Positions 14,222 to 24,159 of a stretch of 64,000 nt of DNA are shown piece after piece. Each line of letters opens with the position of its first letter. The first letter of the stretch is position 1. Source of the stretch: JBIQJD01 sp044507695 (lineage in GTDB: Bacteria > Bacteroidota > Ignavibacteria > Ignavibacteriales > Ignavibacteriaceae). A program made the position numbers and the translations under genes. The stretch spans positions 1 through 64,000 of the forward strand of contig JBIQJD010000015.1 of the NCBI GenBank assembly GCA_044507695.1. The letters are read 5' to 3'. A model generated the notes under the pieces. It searched no databases, was not told where the DNA came from, and saw only the letters and a list, made by a program, of their open reading frames with translations.

Positions 14222-17200
14222 TTATTTGAATGCTGCTTCAATAAGAATCTTCTGCTGCTCGGCAGATGTTTTTGATGATCCGTATGCAGGACTTGCACAT
14301 TCAGGTCTGGCTGAAAAGGTTAATTGCTGGCCTTTCGCCAGATCATTGGTTAATCTTCTCGATAAGAAATTCCATGCGCCCATATTCTGAGGTTCTTCCT
14401 GAACCCAGACAACTTTTTTAGCATTCGGATATGAAGCAAGTATTTCCCTGATCTGATCTGATTTATATGGATAGAATTGTTCAACTCTTACAATTGCAGT
14501 ATCATCAATATTGTTATCCGTTCTGTATTTCAACAGGTCGTAAAACACTTTTCCGCTTGTAAGAATTATTCTCTCGATAAATTTCTTCTTCTCAACAGAA
14601 CCATCATCAATCACTTCATGAAAATGTCCGTTTATGAAATCGCTCTTGGAAGATTTCGCTTCAGGATGCCTTAACAAACTTTTCGGAGTCATTATCACAA
14701 GCGGTTTTCTTTCAGCATGTTTTATGTGTCTCCGCAGCAAATGAAAATACTGCGCGGGAGTAGTAAGATTGCAGACACACATATTATCCTGTGCACAAAG
14801 AGTCAGGAATCTTTCAAGCCTTGCACTTGAATGTTCCGGACCCTGGCCTTCATAACCATGCGGCAGAAGTAAAACAACGCTGTTAGGCAGTTTCCATTTT
14901 TCGTAAGATGCAGCAATGAAATTATCAATTATAACCTGAGCACCGTTTGCAAAATCACCAAACTGAGCTTCCCACATTACAAGTGCGAGCGGATCAGCGG
15001 TGCTGTAACCATATTCAAACCCCAGTACTGCTGCTTCTGAAAGAAGACTGTCCAGCGCTTCAATCTTTGCCTGCTCAGGAGAGATGTGGTTTAATGTGAT
15101 ATATTCTTCTCCAGTATTTATATCTGTAAGAGCAAGATGTCTCTGACTGAAAGTTCCGCGGACGCTGTCCTGTCCGCTTAATCTTACAGGTGTTCCTTCA
15201 ATCAGCAGACTTGCAAATGCAAGTGATTCAGCAAAAGCCCAATCAGCATCCCCGCTATTTTGAGCAAGCTGTTTTCGTTTTTCAAGAAATTTTTTGAGTT
15301 TGGGATGAATAGCAAAATCTTTTGGAAGTGTAGTTATCTTTTCTACAATTGTATGCAATTCATTTTCAGAAATTGCAGTATCTTCAACCGGTTTAACCGC
15401 ATTCATTTTTTCTGCTGAGACTGCAAGCGGAGCTTCTGTATTAAATTCTACATTTTTCTTTTTAATCTTATCAAATGCATTTGAAAGTCTGCGGTCTGTT
15501 TCCGCAGTCATTTCATCAATTTCATCACTTGTGAGTATATTATTTTTAACAAGGTGATTTGCATAAATCTCTCTTACAGAAGGGTGATTCTTTATTTTTT
15601 CATAAAGAAGCGGCTGGGTGAATCCCGGTTCATCCCCTTCATTATGACCGTGTCTTCTGTATCCAAACAAATCAATTACAACATCCTTGTTGAATTTCTG
15701 CCTGTACTCAAATGCAAGTTTGGCAGCCCAGAGAGAAGCTTCCGGATCATCTCCGTTTACATGAAAGATAGGGGATTGAATCATCTTTGCAACATCTGTT
15801 GCGTATGTTGATGAACGGGCATCTTCGGGCGTAGTTGTAAATCCAATTTGATTATTAATAATTATATGAACTGTTCCGCCGGTTCTGTATCCTTTTAACT
15901 GGGAAAGATTAAGAGTTTCGGCAACAATTCCCTGGCCCGCAAATGCTGCATCTCCATGAATGAGAAGCGGCATTATTTTTTTATGTTCTTTATCGTGTGC
16001 CCGTTTTTGTTTGGCTCTTACAATTCCTTCAACAACCGGATTAACCCATTCAAGATGGCTTGGGTTTGATGCAACTGAAACAGTAACTTCTTTACCGGTT
16101 CTTGTTTTGTATTTTCCTGTTGCTCCAAGATGATATTTCACATCTCCTGATCCTTCAATAGAATTAGGATCTGTTATATCTTCAAATTCAGAGAAGATTG
16201 ATTCATATGGTTTGCCTATAATATTTGCAAGCACATTCAATCTTCCGCGGTGAGCCATTCCAAGTACAACTTCCTGTATATCCTGGCTGCTTGCTTCGTT
16301 AAGAAGAAGATCAAGTACGGCAATTACGGTTTCCGAGCCTTCAACAGAAAATCTTTTATGCCCTATAAACCTGTTATGAATGAAATGTTCAAAACTTTCT
16401 GCAGCAATTAATTTTTTAAGAATTTCTTTCTTTACTTCAGCAGGAAAATCAGGTGTATTTTTAACAGGCTCCATCTTGCTTTGCAGCCACATCTTCTCTT
16501 CCGGATTTTGAATGTGCATATATTCAATTCCGATTTTATCACAATAAGTTTTCTGAAGTATTTCAAGAATATCACGCAGCTTTGCAGTACGCAGTCCGCT
16601 AAAACCGCCGGTTATGAATTCCCTGTCAAGATCCCACAAAGTTAAATTATAATTTGCCGGATCAAGTTCAGGGTGATAAGGACATGCAGAACCAAGCGGA
16701 TCAAGATTTGCGAGAAGATGACCTCTAACCCTGTACATATTAATCAATTGAAGTACACGTGCCTGCTTTTCAACTTCTTCAGTATTAATATGCCCGTTTG
16801 AAATTCCCGGCTGGTAATCTGTTTTCCATTCAAGCGGAAGAAGAGGAATTTTAAGTGAATCAAAAATTTCCTGATAAAAATTATCTTCGCCTAAAAGAAG
16901 ATCATGGATTGTTTTTAAGAATAATCCTGATTCAGCACCCTGAATAATTCTATGATCATACGTGCTGGTGATGTTCATTATCTTGCTTATGCCAAGAGTA
17001 GAAATTGTTGACTGGCTCATCGCCTGGTATTCAGCAGGATATTGAATTGCGCCGGTGGCAATTATTGCGCCCTGTCCAAGCATCAACCGCGGTATGGAAG
17101 AAACGGTGCCGATTGTTCCGGGATTTGTTAAAGTTAATGTTGTTCCTAAAAATTCTGATGGATCAATCTGTCCTTTTCTCGAGCGGTGAACCAGATCTTC

Positions 17201-17824
17201 ATAAGCAATTACATATTCTTTAAAGGACATTTTATCAGCAGCTTTAATATTCGGAACTATTAATGAGCGTGAGCCGTCTTTTTTTTCAATATCAATTGCA
17301 AGTCCAAGATTTAAATTTGCACGCTTAATTACGTGAGGTTTTCCGTTTATAATTGTAAAAGCATAATTTATAACCGGGTTTGATTTTACGGCTTTAATTA
17401 TTGCCCAGCCAATCAAATGTGTAAACGATATTTTACCCTGGTTTACTTTCTTTAAATACTGATTAATAGTTGTACGGTTTTCTTCAAGAAGTTTAACCGG
17501 AATTGCACGTTGAGAAGTGGCAACAGGAACAGTTAAACTGTTATCCATATTTTCCAGAATTCTTGCCGCACTTCCGGCAATTACCTGAACTTCATCCTGT
17601 TCAAGCGGTTCAGGCATCTTAACTGTTTTGCTGCTAGGTGCATTGTTGTTTTTATTCTTTCCGTTTGCAGTATCGCTTACATTTCCAAAAAAATTCTGCC
17701 ATTGCTCGGGTACTTCGCTGGGATTATTCTGAAACTGTTTATAAAGATATTCTACAAACCAGGTATTGGCTCCAAATTTCTCAAGTTCTTCCTGCTGCTG
17801 TTTAGTTAGATCGCTCGTTTTCAT
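14222..17824 (-). CDS. kgd: 2-oxoglutarate dehydrogenase E1 fused to E2-type acyltransferase (Kgd-type)
   Basis: 1200 residues. Residues 1-50 are the E1o N-terminal helix (WFVEYLYKQF...VPEQWQNFF); about 95-315 are an E2 succinyltransferase catalytic domain with DHRIIQGAESG at 290-300; about 350-1200 are the thiamine-diphosphate E1 part, with HRGRLNVL, HGDAAFAGQG, HIIINNQIGFTT and RRHGHNEGDEP. This is the architecture described for mycobacterial Kgd. There is no lipoyl domain in the chain, so a lipoylated partner E2 and E3 must be elsewhere. It decarboxylates 2-oxoglutarate in the TCA cycle. The succinyl-CoA product fits sucD at 48945. Transcribed leftward from 17824 with no operon partner. 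Confidence 0.93.
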   Translation of the reverse strand: MKTSDLTKQQQEELEKFGANTWFVEYLYKQFQNNPSEVPEQWQNFFGNVSDTANGKNKNNNAPSSKTVKMPEPLEQDEVQVIAGSAARILENMDNSLTVPVATSQRAIPVKLLEENRTTINQYLKKVNQGKISFTHLIGWAIIKAVKSNPVINYAFTIINGKPHVIKRANLNLGLAIDIEKKDGSRSLIVPNIKAADKMSFKEYVIAYEDLVHRSRKGQIDPSEFLGTTLTLTNPGTIGTVSSIPRLMLGQGAIIATGAIQYPAEYQAMSQSTISTLGISKIMNITSTYDHRIIQGAESGLFLKTIHDLLLGEDNFYQEIFDSLKIPLLPLEWKTDYQPGISNGHINTEEVEKQARVLQLINMYRVRGHLLANLDPLGSACPYHPELDPANYNLTLWDLDREFITGGFSGLRTAKLRDILEILQKTYCDKIGIEYMHIQNPEEKMWLQSKMEPVKNTPDFPAEVKKEILKKLIAAESFEHFIHNRFIGHKRFSVEGSETVIAVLDLLLNEASSQDIQEVVLGMAHRGRLNVLANIIGKPYESIFSEFEDITDPNSIEGSGDVKYHLGATGKYKTRTGKEVTVSVASNPSHLEWVNPVVEGIVRAKQKRAHDKEHKKIMPLLIHGDAAFAGQGIVAETLNLSQLKGYRTGGTVHIIINNQIGFTTTPEDARSSTYATDVAKMIQSPIFHVNGDDPEASLWAAKLAFEYRQKFNKDVVIDLFGYRRHGHNEGDEPGFTQPLLYEKIKNHPSVREIYANHLVKNNILTSDEIDEMTAETDRRLSNAFDKIKKKNVEFNTEAPLAVSAEKMNAVKPVEDTAISENELHTIVEKITTLPKDFAIHPKLKKFLEKRKQLAQNSGDADWAFAESLAFASLLIEGTPVRLSGQDSVRGTFSQRHLALTDINTGEEYITLNHISPEQAKIEALDSLLSEAAVLGFEYGYSTADPLALVMWEAQFGDFANGAQVIIDNFIAASYEKWKLPNSVVLLLPHGYEGQGPEHSSARLERFLTLCAQDNMCVCNLTTPAQYFHLLRRHIKHAERKPLVIMTPKSLLRHPEAKSSKSDFINGHFHEVIDDGSVEKKKFIERIILTSGKVFYDLLKYRTDNNIDDTAIVRVEQFYPYKSDQIREILASYPNAKKVVWVQEEPQNMGAWNFLSRRLTNDLAKGQQLTFSARPECASPAYGSSKTSAEQQKILIEAAFK

Positions 17825-17946
17825 TATGATCTTTTTATATTAATTTTTATTGGGATTTAATTAGTAAATTTATGAAAGAATTCTGATAGTAAACAACTGC
17901 ATTACATATCTATCTTTTTAGTTTTTACAGAATTTAACAAATCTTT

Positions 17947-17963
17947 GAACTTATAGTAAGTTC
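17947..17963. promoter_or_regulatory. Inverted repeat upstream of pdxH
   Basis: GAACTTA-TAG-TAAGTTC, 7-bp arms, 25 nt before the pdxH start and between divergent genes. It could be an operator; no regulator is known from the context. Confidence 0.3.
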
Positions 17964-17987
17964 ATTTATTTAACTTAGAGTGAATAT

Positions 17988-18635
17988 ATGATAGACAGCA
18001 AAGAGCTTGCCATACTGCGGAGAAATTATTCAAAGCAGGTTTTAACAGAATCAAGTGTTAATCAAAATCCGTTTGAGCAGTTTTCAAAATGGATGAATGA
18101 AGCATTGAGTGCTGAAATTATTGAGGCAAATGCAATGGCGCTTGCAACTGCAGATAATAATGGAACTCCTTCAGTGCGGATTGTTCTTTTAAAAGGATTA
18201 GATGAAAGAGGTTTTGTCTTCTTTACAAATTATGAAAGTGCAAAAGCAAAAAATCTTATTGAAAATCCAAAAGCTTCTCTTTTATTTTTTTGGAGAGAAC
18301 TTGAACGACAGGTCAGAATTTCGGGAACCGTGGAGAAAACGAGCAGGGAAGAATCAGAAGCATATTTTAAAACAAGACCGGCTGCAAGTAGGATTGGTGC
18401 TTGGGCATCAAAACAAAGTAGTATAATTCCTGACAGAGAATATCTTGAAAATAAATTTGAAGAATATAAAGCGATGTATCCTGATGATTCAATTCCGCTC
18501 CCGCCGTTTTGGGGCGGATTCAGAGTTATTCCGGAGAAAATAGAATTCTGGCAGGGAAGAGAAAGCCGGCTTCATGATAGAATTTGTTATCTAAAAGAAG
18601 ATGGAAATTGGAAGATTGTAAGATTATCTCCGTGA
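17988..18635 (+). CDS. pdxH: Pyridoxamine 5'-phosphate oxidase
   Basis: 215 residues, normal for PdxH. Conserved stretches: NAMALATAD, PSVRIVLLKG, FVFFTNYESAKA (FMN phosphate binding), RQVRISGTVEK, SRIGAWASKQS and the C-terminal FWQGRESRLHDR (substrate binding). It oxidises pyridoxamine/pyridoxine phosphate to pyridoxal phosphate with FMN. It is monocistronic, divergent from kgd and convergent with the exporter at 18656. Confidence 0.96.
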   Translation: MIDSKELAILRRNYSKQVLTESSVNQNPFEQFSKWMNEALSAEIIEANAMALATADNNGTPSVRIVLLKGLDERGFVFFTNYESAKAKNLIENPKASLLFFWRELERQVRISGTVEKTSREESEAYFKTRPAASRIGAWASKQSSIIPDREYLENKFEEYKAMYPDDSIPLPPFWGGFRVIPEKIEFWQGRESRLHDRICYLKEDGNWKIVRLSP

Positions 18636-18655
18636 TTTAAATTTTCTTATATATT

Positions 18656-19525
18656 CTATCTTCTGTTTTTTAAAAGTTTTGCTTTCATTACAGGCGATTC
18701 CAGAACAAACGAACGCACGGAGATTGAAGTAATAATTATTATTCCTCCGATTATTGCTATAATTGATGGCACTTCTCCGTACCACACAAAAACCCAAACC
18801 GGATTTAAGACCGGTTCAATCATTCCAATTAATGAAGCTTCAATTGCGTACACTCTTTTTAATCCGTAACTAAAAATTGCATAAGCCAGACCAATCTGAA
18901 AAATTCCTAAAAAGGTTACCATCCACAAATCGGAAAATGAGATTGCGGAGATTTCAACTATTGCCGGTATTCCTGCCAGGGCGATAATAATGTTGCCGTA
19001 AAATATTGAACTGAACTGGTAATCAGTTTTATTCTTTCTCATTCCAAGCAGAAAAGCAGCAAATGCAATTCCGGATAGAAGTGCAAGTAAATTTCCGTAT
19101 ACCCGTCCGGGAGAAAGTTCTCCCATAAAAAATAAAGTCATTCCTATAAAACATAGGATGATAGTGATGATGTTTATTTTTTCATAGGTAGTTTTGTTTA
19201 TGATTGGTTCAAAAATTAAAATGTAAATTGGTGCAGTGTATTGAAGGAATATTGCGTTAGCTGCAGTTGTTTCCTTTGTTGCGTAAACAAAAAGAATTAG
19301 TATAGCCGCATAAAACAATGCGTTAATGAATGTGAACCAGTTTACTTCCAGCAGTTTCTTTTTAAATATAAAGATGAAAACCAGCGCGGCAAATAATGAA
19401 CGGTAGCTTGAAATCTGCAGCGGTGTGAGAGTGATAAGTTTTATAAAAATACCGCCGGTGCTCCATAAAACTGCAGCAGCAAGAATCGCTAAGATTCCTT
19501 TTTGATGTTCCGGCAATTGCTTCAT
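18656..19525 (-). CDS. EamA-type DMT family exporter
   Basis: 289 residues with about ten hydrophobic segments in two homologous halves: AAVLWSTGGIFIKL near the start and the second-half EP(V)LNPVWVF region are typical of EamA transporters. These inner-membrane proteins export amino acids or other metabolites; the substrate cannot be told. Adjacent pdxH is convergent, so no operon clue is available. Confidence 0.88.
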   Translation of the reverse strand: MKQLPEHQKGILAILAAAVLWSTGGIFIKLITLTPLQISSYRSLFAALVFIFIFKKKLLEVNWFTFINALFYAAILILFVYATKETTAANAIFLQYTAPIYILIFEPIINKTTYEKINIITIILCFIGMTLFFMGELSPGRVYGNLLALLSGIAFAAFLLGMRKNKTDYQFSSIFYGNIIIALAGIPAIVEISAISFSDLWMVTFLGIFQIGLAYAIFSYGLKRVYAIEASLIGMIEPVLNPVWVFVWYGEVPSIIAIIGGIIIITSISVRSFVLESPVMKAKLLKNRR

Positions 19526-19722
19526 ATTTTTTTCGGATATTTACGGCACAAATCTAACAAGAAGAGATGCTTTTCAAAATTCATATTCCGGATAAACATT
19601 AATTTAATTGCGGATAATTTTTCTGCGGATAATTATGTCTTTCCGTCTGGAGTTATCAAACATTAATTTTTCCGGCAAAGATTTTTTATCTTGCAGCAAA
19701 ATTTTTACAACTAACTGCTCTG

Positions 19723-20358
19723 ATGAAATACAAATACAATCCGCCTTACCTTGTAAAAAAAATATTCCGCAGTTTTCAGTGGGAGAGTAAATGTAATAAA
19801 GCCCTGCTTACGTTTGATGATGGTCCAATTCCTCAAACAACTGAATTAATCTTAAAGAAATTAAATGAGGATAATTTGAAAGCAGTTTTCTTTTGTGTGG
19901 GAGATAATATCAGAAAATTTCCTGATCTTGCTGAAGCAATAATTAGTGAAGGACACACAATCGGCAATCACACTTTTAATCATAAAAAATTAACGGGAAT
20001 GAACAGGGAAGAATCAATTAAAGAAATAGTTTCATTCAATAATTTATTGCAAGATAATTTTAATTTTAAAGTAAAATATTTTCGTCCGCCCTACGGCAGA
20101 TTTAATTTATCAACATCATTCACCCTGAAAAAAATGAACCTGCAAAATGTAATGTGGTCATTACTCACTTATGATTTTAAAAATGATTTCAGTGTTGTAA
20201 AATCTTCTGTGAATTATTATCTGAAAAATAATTCAATCATTATTTTGCATGACAGTATCAAATCATCCTCAATTATTTCAGATTCGATTCAATATATAAT
20301 TGATTCTGCTGTTTTGAAGAATATTCAATTTGGAAAGCCTGAAGAATGTTTGAGATAG
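19723..20358 (+). CDS. Polysaccharide deacetylase (NodB domain)
   Basis: 211 residues. LLTFDDGP (Asp32-Asp33), HTIGNHTFNH (His83, His87) and RPPYGRFN are motifs 1-3 of the carbohydrate esterase 4 family, and IILHD is motif 5. No signal peptide is obvious, so it may act at the cytoplasmic face or be an atypical envelope enzyme. It overlaps the next glycosyltransferase by 13 nt, suggesting that both modify the same glycan. Confidence 0.92.
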   Translation: MKYKYNPPYLVKKIFRSFQWESKCNKALLTFDDGPIPQTTELILKKLNEDNLKAVFFCVGDNIRKFPDLAEAIISEGHTIGNHTFNHKKLTGMNREESIKEIVSFNNLLQDNFNFKVKYFRPPYGRFNLSTSFTLKKMNLQNVMWSLLTYDFKNDFSVVKSSVNYYLKNNSIIILHDSIKSSSIISDSIQYIIDSAVLKNIQFGKPEECLR

Positions 20359-21437
20359 TTTTTCTCACCTTTATCAGCTTTTATTTTTTTATTACTGTTT
20401 ATTTATTAAACGGAATTAAAAAATCATTTCCGCAAATTTCTGATTCTGAACTTCCTGCATTAACTGTAATTGTTGCTGCCCGAAACGAAGAGAAAAATAT
20501 TCCTGAATGTTTAAACTCATTAAACAGATTAAATTATCCGCCGGGCAAATTAGAAATAATTTTAGTTGATGATTTCAGCACAGATAATACTGGAAAAATT
20601 ATTGATGCGTTTATTTCAGGTAAAACTATCTTTAAAAAAATTTTTCCTGATGAAACGTTGAAAATCCCGATAGGAAAAACGAGAGCAGTTGCTTCTGCAG
20701 TAAAGGCTGCAGGCGGAGAAATAATTTTACTTACTGATGCGGATTGTTCTGTTCCTGCTGATTGGGCGCGTTCAATTGCCGGATATTATCTAAAAGATAT
20801 TGGAATGGTTAATGGTTTTACAACTCAGGCTGCTGACAATTTATTCCAGGGAATGCAGGCAGTAGATCTTGTTTATCTCATTTCAGCGGCTGCCGGAATG
20901 GCAAACAATAACAATTCTGTAAGCTGCATTGGAAACAATATGTCTTTCAGAAAATCAGCTTATTATGAAGCAGGCGGATATGAGAATATTCAGTTCAGTG
21001 TTACGGAAGATTTTATACTTCTCAAATCAATCAGCAGATTGAAAAAGTATAAAATTATATTCCCGTTAAATCCGGCTTCACTTGTAATCACTAAACCGTG
21101 CAGATCAATTAAAGAATTGTTCCGGCAGAAAAAAAGATGGGCAGTTGGCGGAATGAATATTAATCTTAATGGATTCTTAATTATGTTTACTGCTGCTGCA
21201 GTTAATATTTCAGTTCTTTTAACTCCTTTATTTTTCTCAGCTGTATCTTTATATTTGGCGGTCTTTAAGTTAGCAATTGATTTTTTCCTTTTGATGCTTG
21301 TACATCAGTCACTGGGAATAAAAAAGAATCTTAAATACTTTTTCTTTTTTGAAATTTACTACATCATTTATACAATCATTCTTCCAATATCGGTAGCAAT
21401 TAGCCGCAAAGTTATCTGGAAAGGAAGAAGTTATTAA
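20346..21437 (+). CDS. Family 2 glycosyltransferase, membrane
   Basis: 363 residues: an N-terminal membrane segment, VIVAARNEEKNIPECL (nucleotide-sugar binding), VDDFSTDNT, LTDADC (DxD) and RQKKRW ((Q/R)xxRW), followed by three C-terminal hydrophobic segments. This is the plan of processive membrane GT2 enzymes. It overlaps the deacetylase and is followed 18 nt later by a DUF1207-like protein. The sugar made is not predictable. Confidence 0.9.
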   Translation: MFEIVFLTFISFYFFITVYLLNGIKKSFPQISDSELPALTVIVAARNEEKNIPECLNSLNRLNYPPGKLEIILVDDFSTDNTGKIIDAFISGKTIFKKIFPDETLKIPIGKTRAVASAVKAAGGEIILLTDADCSVPADWARSIAGYYLKDIGMVNGFTTQAADNLFQGMQAVDLVYLISAAAGMANNNNSVSCIGNNMSFRKSAYYEAGGYENIQFSVTEDFILLKSISRLKKYKIIFPLNPASLVITKPCRSIKELFRQKKRWAVGGMNINLNGFLIMFTAAAVNISVLLTPLFFSAVSLYLAVFKLAIDFFLLMLVHQSLGIKKNLKYFFFFEIYYIIYTIILPISVAISRKVIWKGRSY

Positions 21438-21455
21438 TCACTGAGCGGAAATTAA

Positions 21456-22277
21456 ATGCGAATTAGTTTTGTTCTTCTTATTGCCTTATTCAGTTTTATT
21501 AATTTATCAGCTCAATCTTCTGTTTGGTTTCCTTCCGGATTAAACATTCAGCCATTCACCGCAAATATGCTGGAACCTAAAGCAGGTTTTTCATACATAC
21601 TCGGCAGGAGTGAACTCCGGCTTGATATTGGCTCTTCTGCTGATATATATCATTTAAAAAAAGATAACACTGTTCTATCTTTCGGCGCTGATTTATTTAC
21701 TTATACAAGATTAAGAGGAGAAAGGGAATTTCACTTTCCGGTTGAAACCATTGATTATCTTTTTGGTGTTAACGGTGGATATAAAATTTCAGATGCAGAA
21801 AATGAATATGGTTTTCGTTTCAGGCTGAGCCATATCTCTGCTCATTTTGTTGATGGACATTATGATTATGACATTAACGGATGGAGAAACGGAAGAACTC
21901 CGCGCGTTTACAGCAGAGAGTTTATTGAAATTTTTCCTTTCTTTAAATCCGGAAGTTTCAGAACTTACACAGGATTAACATACCTGTTTCATACTTCTCC
22001 AAAAGTTTTTGGAAAAGGGATTTATCAACTGGGATTTGATTATTTCTTCACAGGAATTTCAGATTCATTTTCTCCGTTTGCAGCGCTTGATCTGAAACTT
22101 CAGAAGCAGAATAAATTTACAGGCAGCAGCATAGCATGTGCCGGAATAAAATTCGGCAGGTATGATGCAAAAGGGTTAAGCGTTCTTCTTTCTTATTACT
22201 CAGGAAAAAGCATTCATGGTGAGTACTTTGATTTGAATGAAGAATATTTTACAATCGGTTTAAATGTGGATTTGTAG
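21456..22277 (+). CDS. DUF1207-like outer-membrane protein
   Basis: 273 residues with a signal peptide cut after SAQ (about 20). FPVETIDYLFGVNGGYK, FRFRLSHISAHFVDG and RVYSREFIEIF match the DUF1207 pattern, and the alternating hydrophobic strands suggest a beta-barrel. Function unknown. It is the third gene of the run starting at 19723. Confidence 0.72.
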   Translation: MRISFVLLIALFSFINLSAQSSVWFPSGLNIQPFTANMLEPKAGFSYILGRSELRLDIGSSADIYHLKKDNTVLSFGADLFTYTRLRGEREFHFPVETIDYLFGVNGGYKISDAENEYGFRFRLSHISAHFVDGHYDYDINGWRNGRTPRVYSREFIEIFPFFKSGSFRTYTGLTYLFHTSPKVFGKGIYQLGFDYFFTGISDSFSPFAALDLKLQKQNKFTGSSIACAGIKFGRYDAKGLSVLLSYYSGKSIHGEYFDLNEEYFTIGLNVDL

Positions 22278-22302
22278 AAATTATCTTTTAAAAATTATAT
22301 AA

Positions 22303-23301
22303 ATGTCAGAATCGCAGCAGGATTATTACCAATCATCTTACGTAAAACAGCAGAAGAAAAATAATTATCTTCTGCATATCGGATTATTCCTCATCACCTT
22401 TATTACCACAACAATTGCAGGTGCTGAATGGATGAGCGGAACAATCGGCCCGATGGATATAAAAGATATTCTAACCGGACTGCCATATTCAATTTCAATA
22501 TTGTTCATAATATCCTGCCATGAATTCGGCCATTACTTTGCAGCCAGGTATCACAAGGTTGATGCAACACTCCCGTACTACATTCCTTTTCCATCTATTG
22601 CAGGCTTTTTGAATTTTGGTACAATGGGAGCTGTTATAAGAACCAAATCTCCGGTAAGCACAAATAAGGCAATGTTTGATATCGGAGTTGCCGGTCCGCT
22701 TGCAGGATTTGCGGCCTGCCTTGTGGTACTCATTTATGGATTCATGAATGTTCCTGGTAAAGAATATATTTTATCAATTCATCCGGATTATTTTTCACCT
22801 GAATACGGCAAGCAAGGCTTCAGCCTTGTTTTTGGTGATACGCTTTTATTTTCTTTTTTAAGAAACATCTTTGTTGACAGCACTCAATTCTTCCCGCCGA
22901 TGTCTGAAATTTATCATTATCCTTTTTTGTGTGTTGGCTGGTTTGGTTTGTTCATCACTGCAATGAATATGATTCCCGTTGGGCAATTAGACGGCGGTCA
23001 TATTGGCTACACAATGTTTGGTGAAAATCATTTTAAGATTGCCGTAATATCTTTCTCAATAATTTTTATACTTGGATTGATAGGAGTTATTGAAGCATTA
23101 TTAAATATTTATATAGGATTTGGATGGATGGGTTGGCTGTTTTGGTCTTTCGTATTATTTTTTCTTATAAAGATTAAACATCCGCCAATTCCGGATAGTG
23201 CACGGCTTGATAAAACAAGGATGTTTCTCGGTTATCTCAGTTACTTTATTTTTATAATTTCTTTTTCACCAACTCCTTTTGAAATTGTGGCTGTGTTTTA
23301 A
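22303..23301 (+). CDS. Site-2 protease family (M50) membrane peptidase
   Basis: 332 residues with six or more membrane segments. HEFGH at 73-77 is the zinc site, and NMIPVGQLDGGH supplies the Asp ligand, as in S2P/EGY1-like proteases. FGTMGAVIRTKSP is the conserved substrate-facing loop. It would cleave membrane proteins within the bilayer; the target is unknown. The last hydrophobic helix leaves a short C-terminus. Confidence 0.93.
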   Translation: MSESQQDYYQSSYVKQQKKNNYLLHIGLFLITFITTTIAGAEWMSGTIGPMDIKDILTGLPYSISILFIISCHEFGHYFAARYHKVDATLPYYIPFPSIAGFLNFGTMGAVIRTKSPVSTNKAMFDIGVAGPLAGFAACLVVLIYGFMNVPGKEYILSIHPDYFSPEYGKQGFSLVFGDTLLFSFLRNIFVDSTQFFPPMSEIYHYPFLCVGWFGLFITAMNMIPVGQLDGGHIGYTMFGENHFKIAVISFSIIFILGLIGVIEALLNIYIGFGWMGWLFWSFVLFFLIKIKHPPIPDSARLDKTRMFLGYLSYFIFIISFSPTPFEIVAVF

Positions 23302-23355
23302 AATGCAGATTTTTTTACCTTGAGCCGCATACTTTATTAAGACAATATTTAACTC

Positions 23356-24159
23356 ATGAAAATTTCATTACTTAGCATTTTTTCTGTTTTAATTCTTTTC
23401 ATCTTTTGGGGATGTGAAAAAGAATTTGATAACATAGTTGATCAACAGAAAAGCTCATACCATGTGAGCAATATTTTTTCATTAACATTCTCTTACACTG
23501 CTGAAGATTCAAGTATTACAATGAGAATTTCTTTCTCAAATGATGATGGTGTTTCATCTGTATTTGCTGAGATAATTTCTTCCGATGGAAAAAAGCTGAA
23601 CAAATCAAACATCATTTTATATGATAATGGAAATCAGCAGAATGGAGATATAACCGCAAATGATAAAACATACTCCGCGCGTTATCCTCTGAGCAGTGTA
23701 AATCCCGGCGGAACATACATAATTAATTACTATGTTCAGGATGTATCTGGAAAAACAAACAAGGCCGCAACACAATCATTTGAATATGATAACGGGCAGG
23801 CAAACGCTGCGCCGGTTGTTTCAAATCTTGTTGCGCCTGATACAGTAACTCTTAACACATCAGAAAAAACATTAATATTTCTTTCAGTAACTGTTACTGA
23901 TGAAAACGGGCTTAATGATATTGAACGCGTTTTCTTCAATTCATTTCTGCCTGATGGTAATCCATCCTCCAATAATCCTTTTATCATGTTTGATAACGGA
24001 ACTAATGGTGATCAATCCCCAGGCGATGGAGTTTATTCATTAATAATTGAATTGCCGCCGACCGGAGTGACACTTGGTAAATACCGCTGGGAGTTTCAGG
24101 CACAGGATAGAAGAAAATTCTTAAGCAATAAAATCATTCATAATATTGTTGTTAAATGA
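23356..24159 (+). CDS. Lipoprotein with choice-of-anchor/Ig-like domains
   Basis: 267 residues; signal peptide and lipobox ending IFWGC (Cys at 20). Two similar halves, each with a beta-rich domain and YDNGNQQNGDITANDKTYS or FDNGTNGDQSPGDGVYS, as in the choice-of-anchor/bacterial Ig type proteins of Bacteroidota. Surface lipoprotein of unknown function. Its end overlaps the start of the next gene by 4 nt (ATGA), so it is coupled to the secreted protein downstream. Confidence 0.8.
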   Translation: MKISLLSIFSVLILFIFWGCEKEFDNIVDQQKSSYHVSNIFSLTFSYTAEDSSITMRISFSNDDGVSSVFAEIISSDGKKLNKSNIILYDNGNQQNGDITANDKTYSARYPLSSVNPGGTYIINYYVQDVSGKTNKAATQSFEYDNGQANAAPVVSNLVAPDTVTLNTSEKTLIFLSVTVTDENGLNDIERVFFNSFLPDGNPSSNNPFIMFDNGTNGDQSPGDGVYSLIIELPPTGVTLGKYRWEFQAQDRRKFLSNKIIHNIVVK

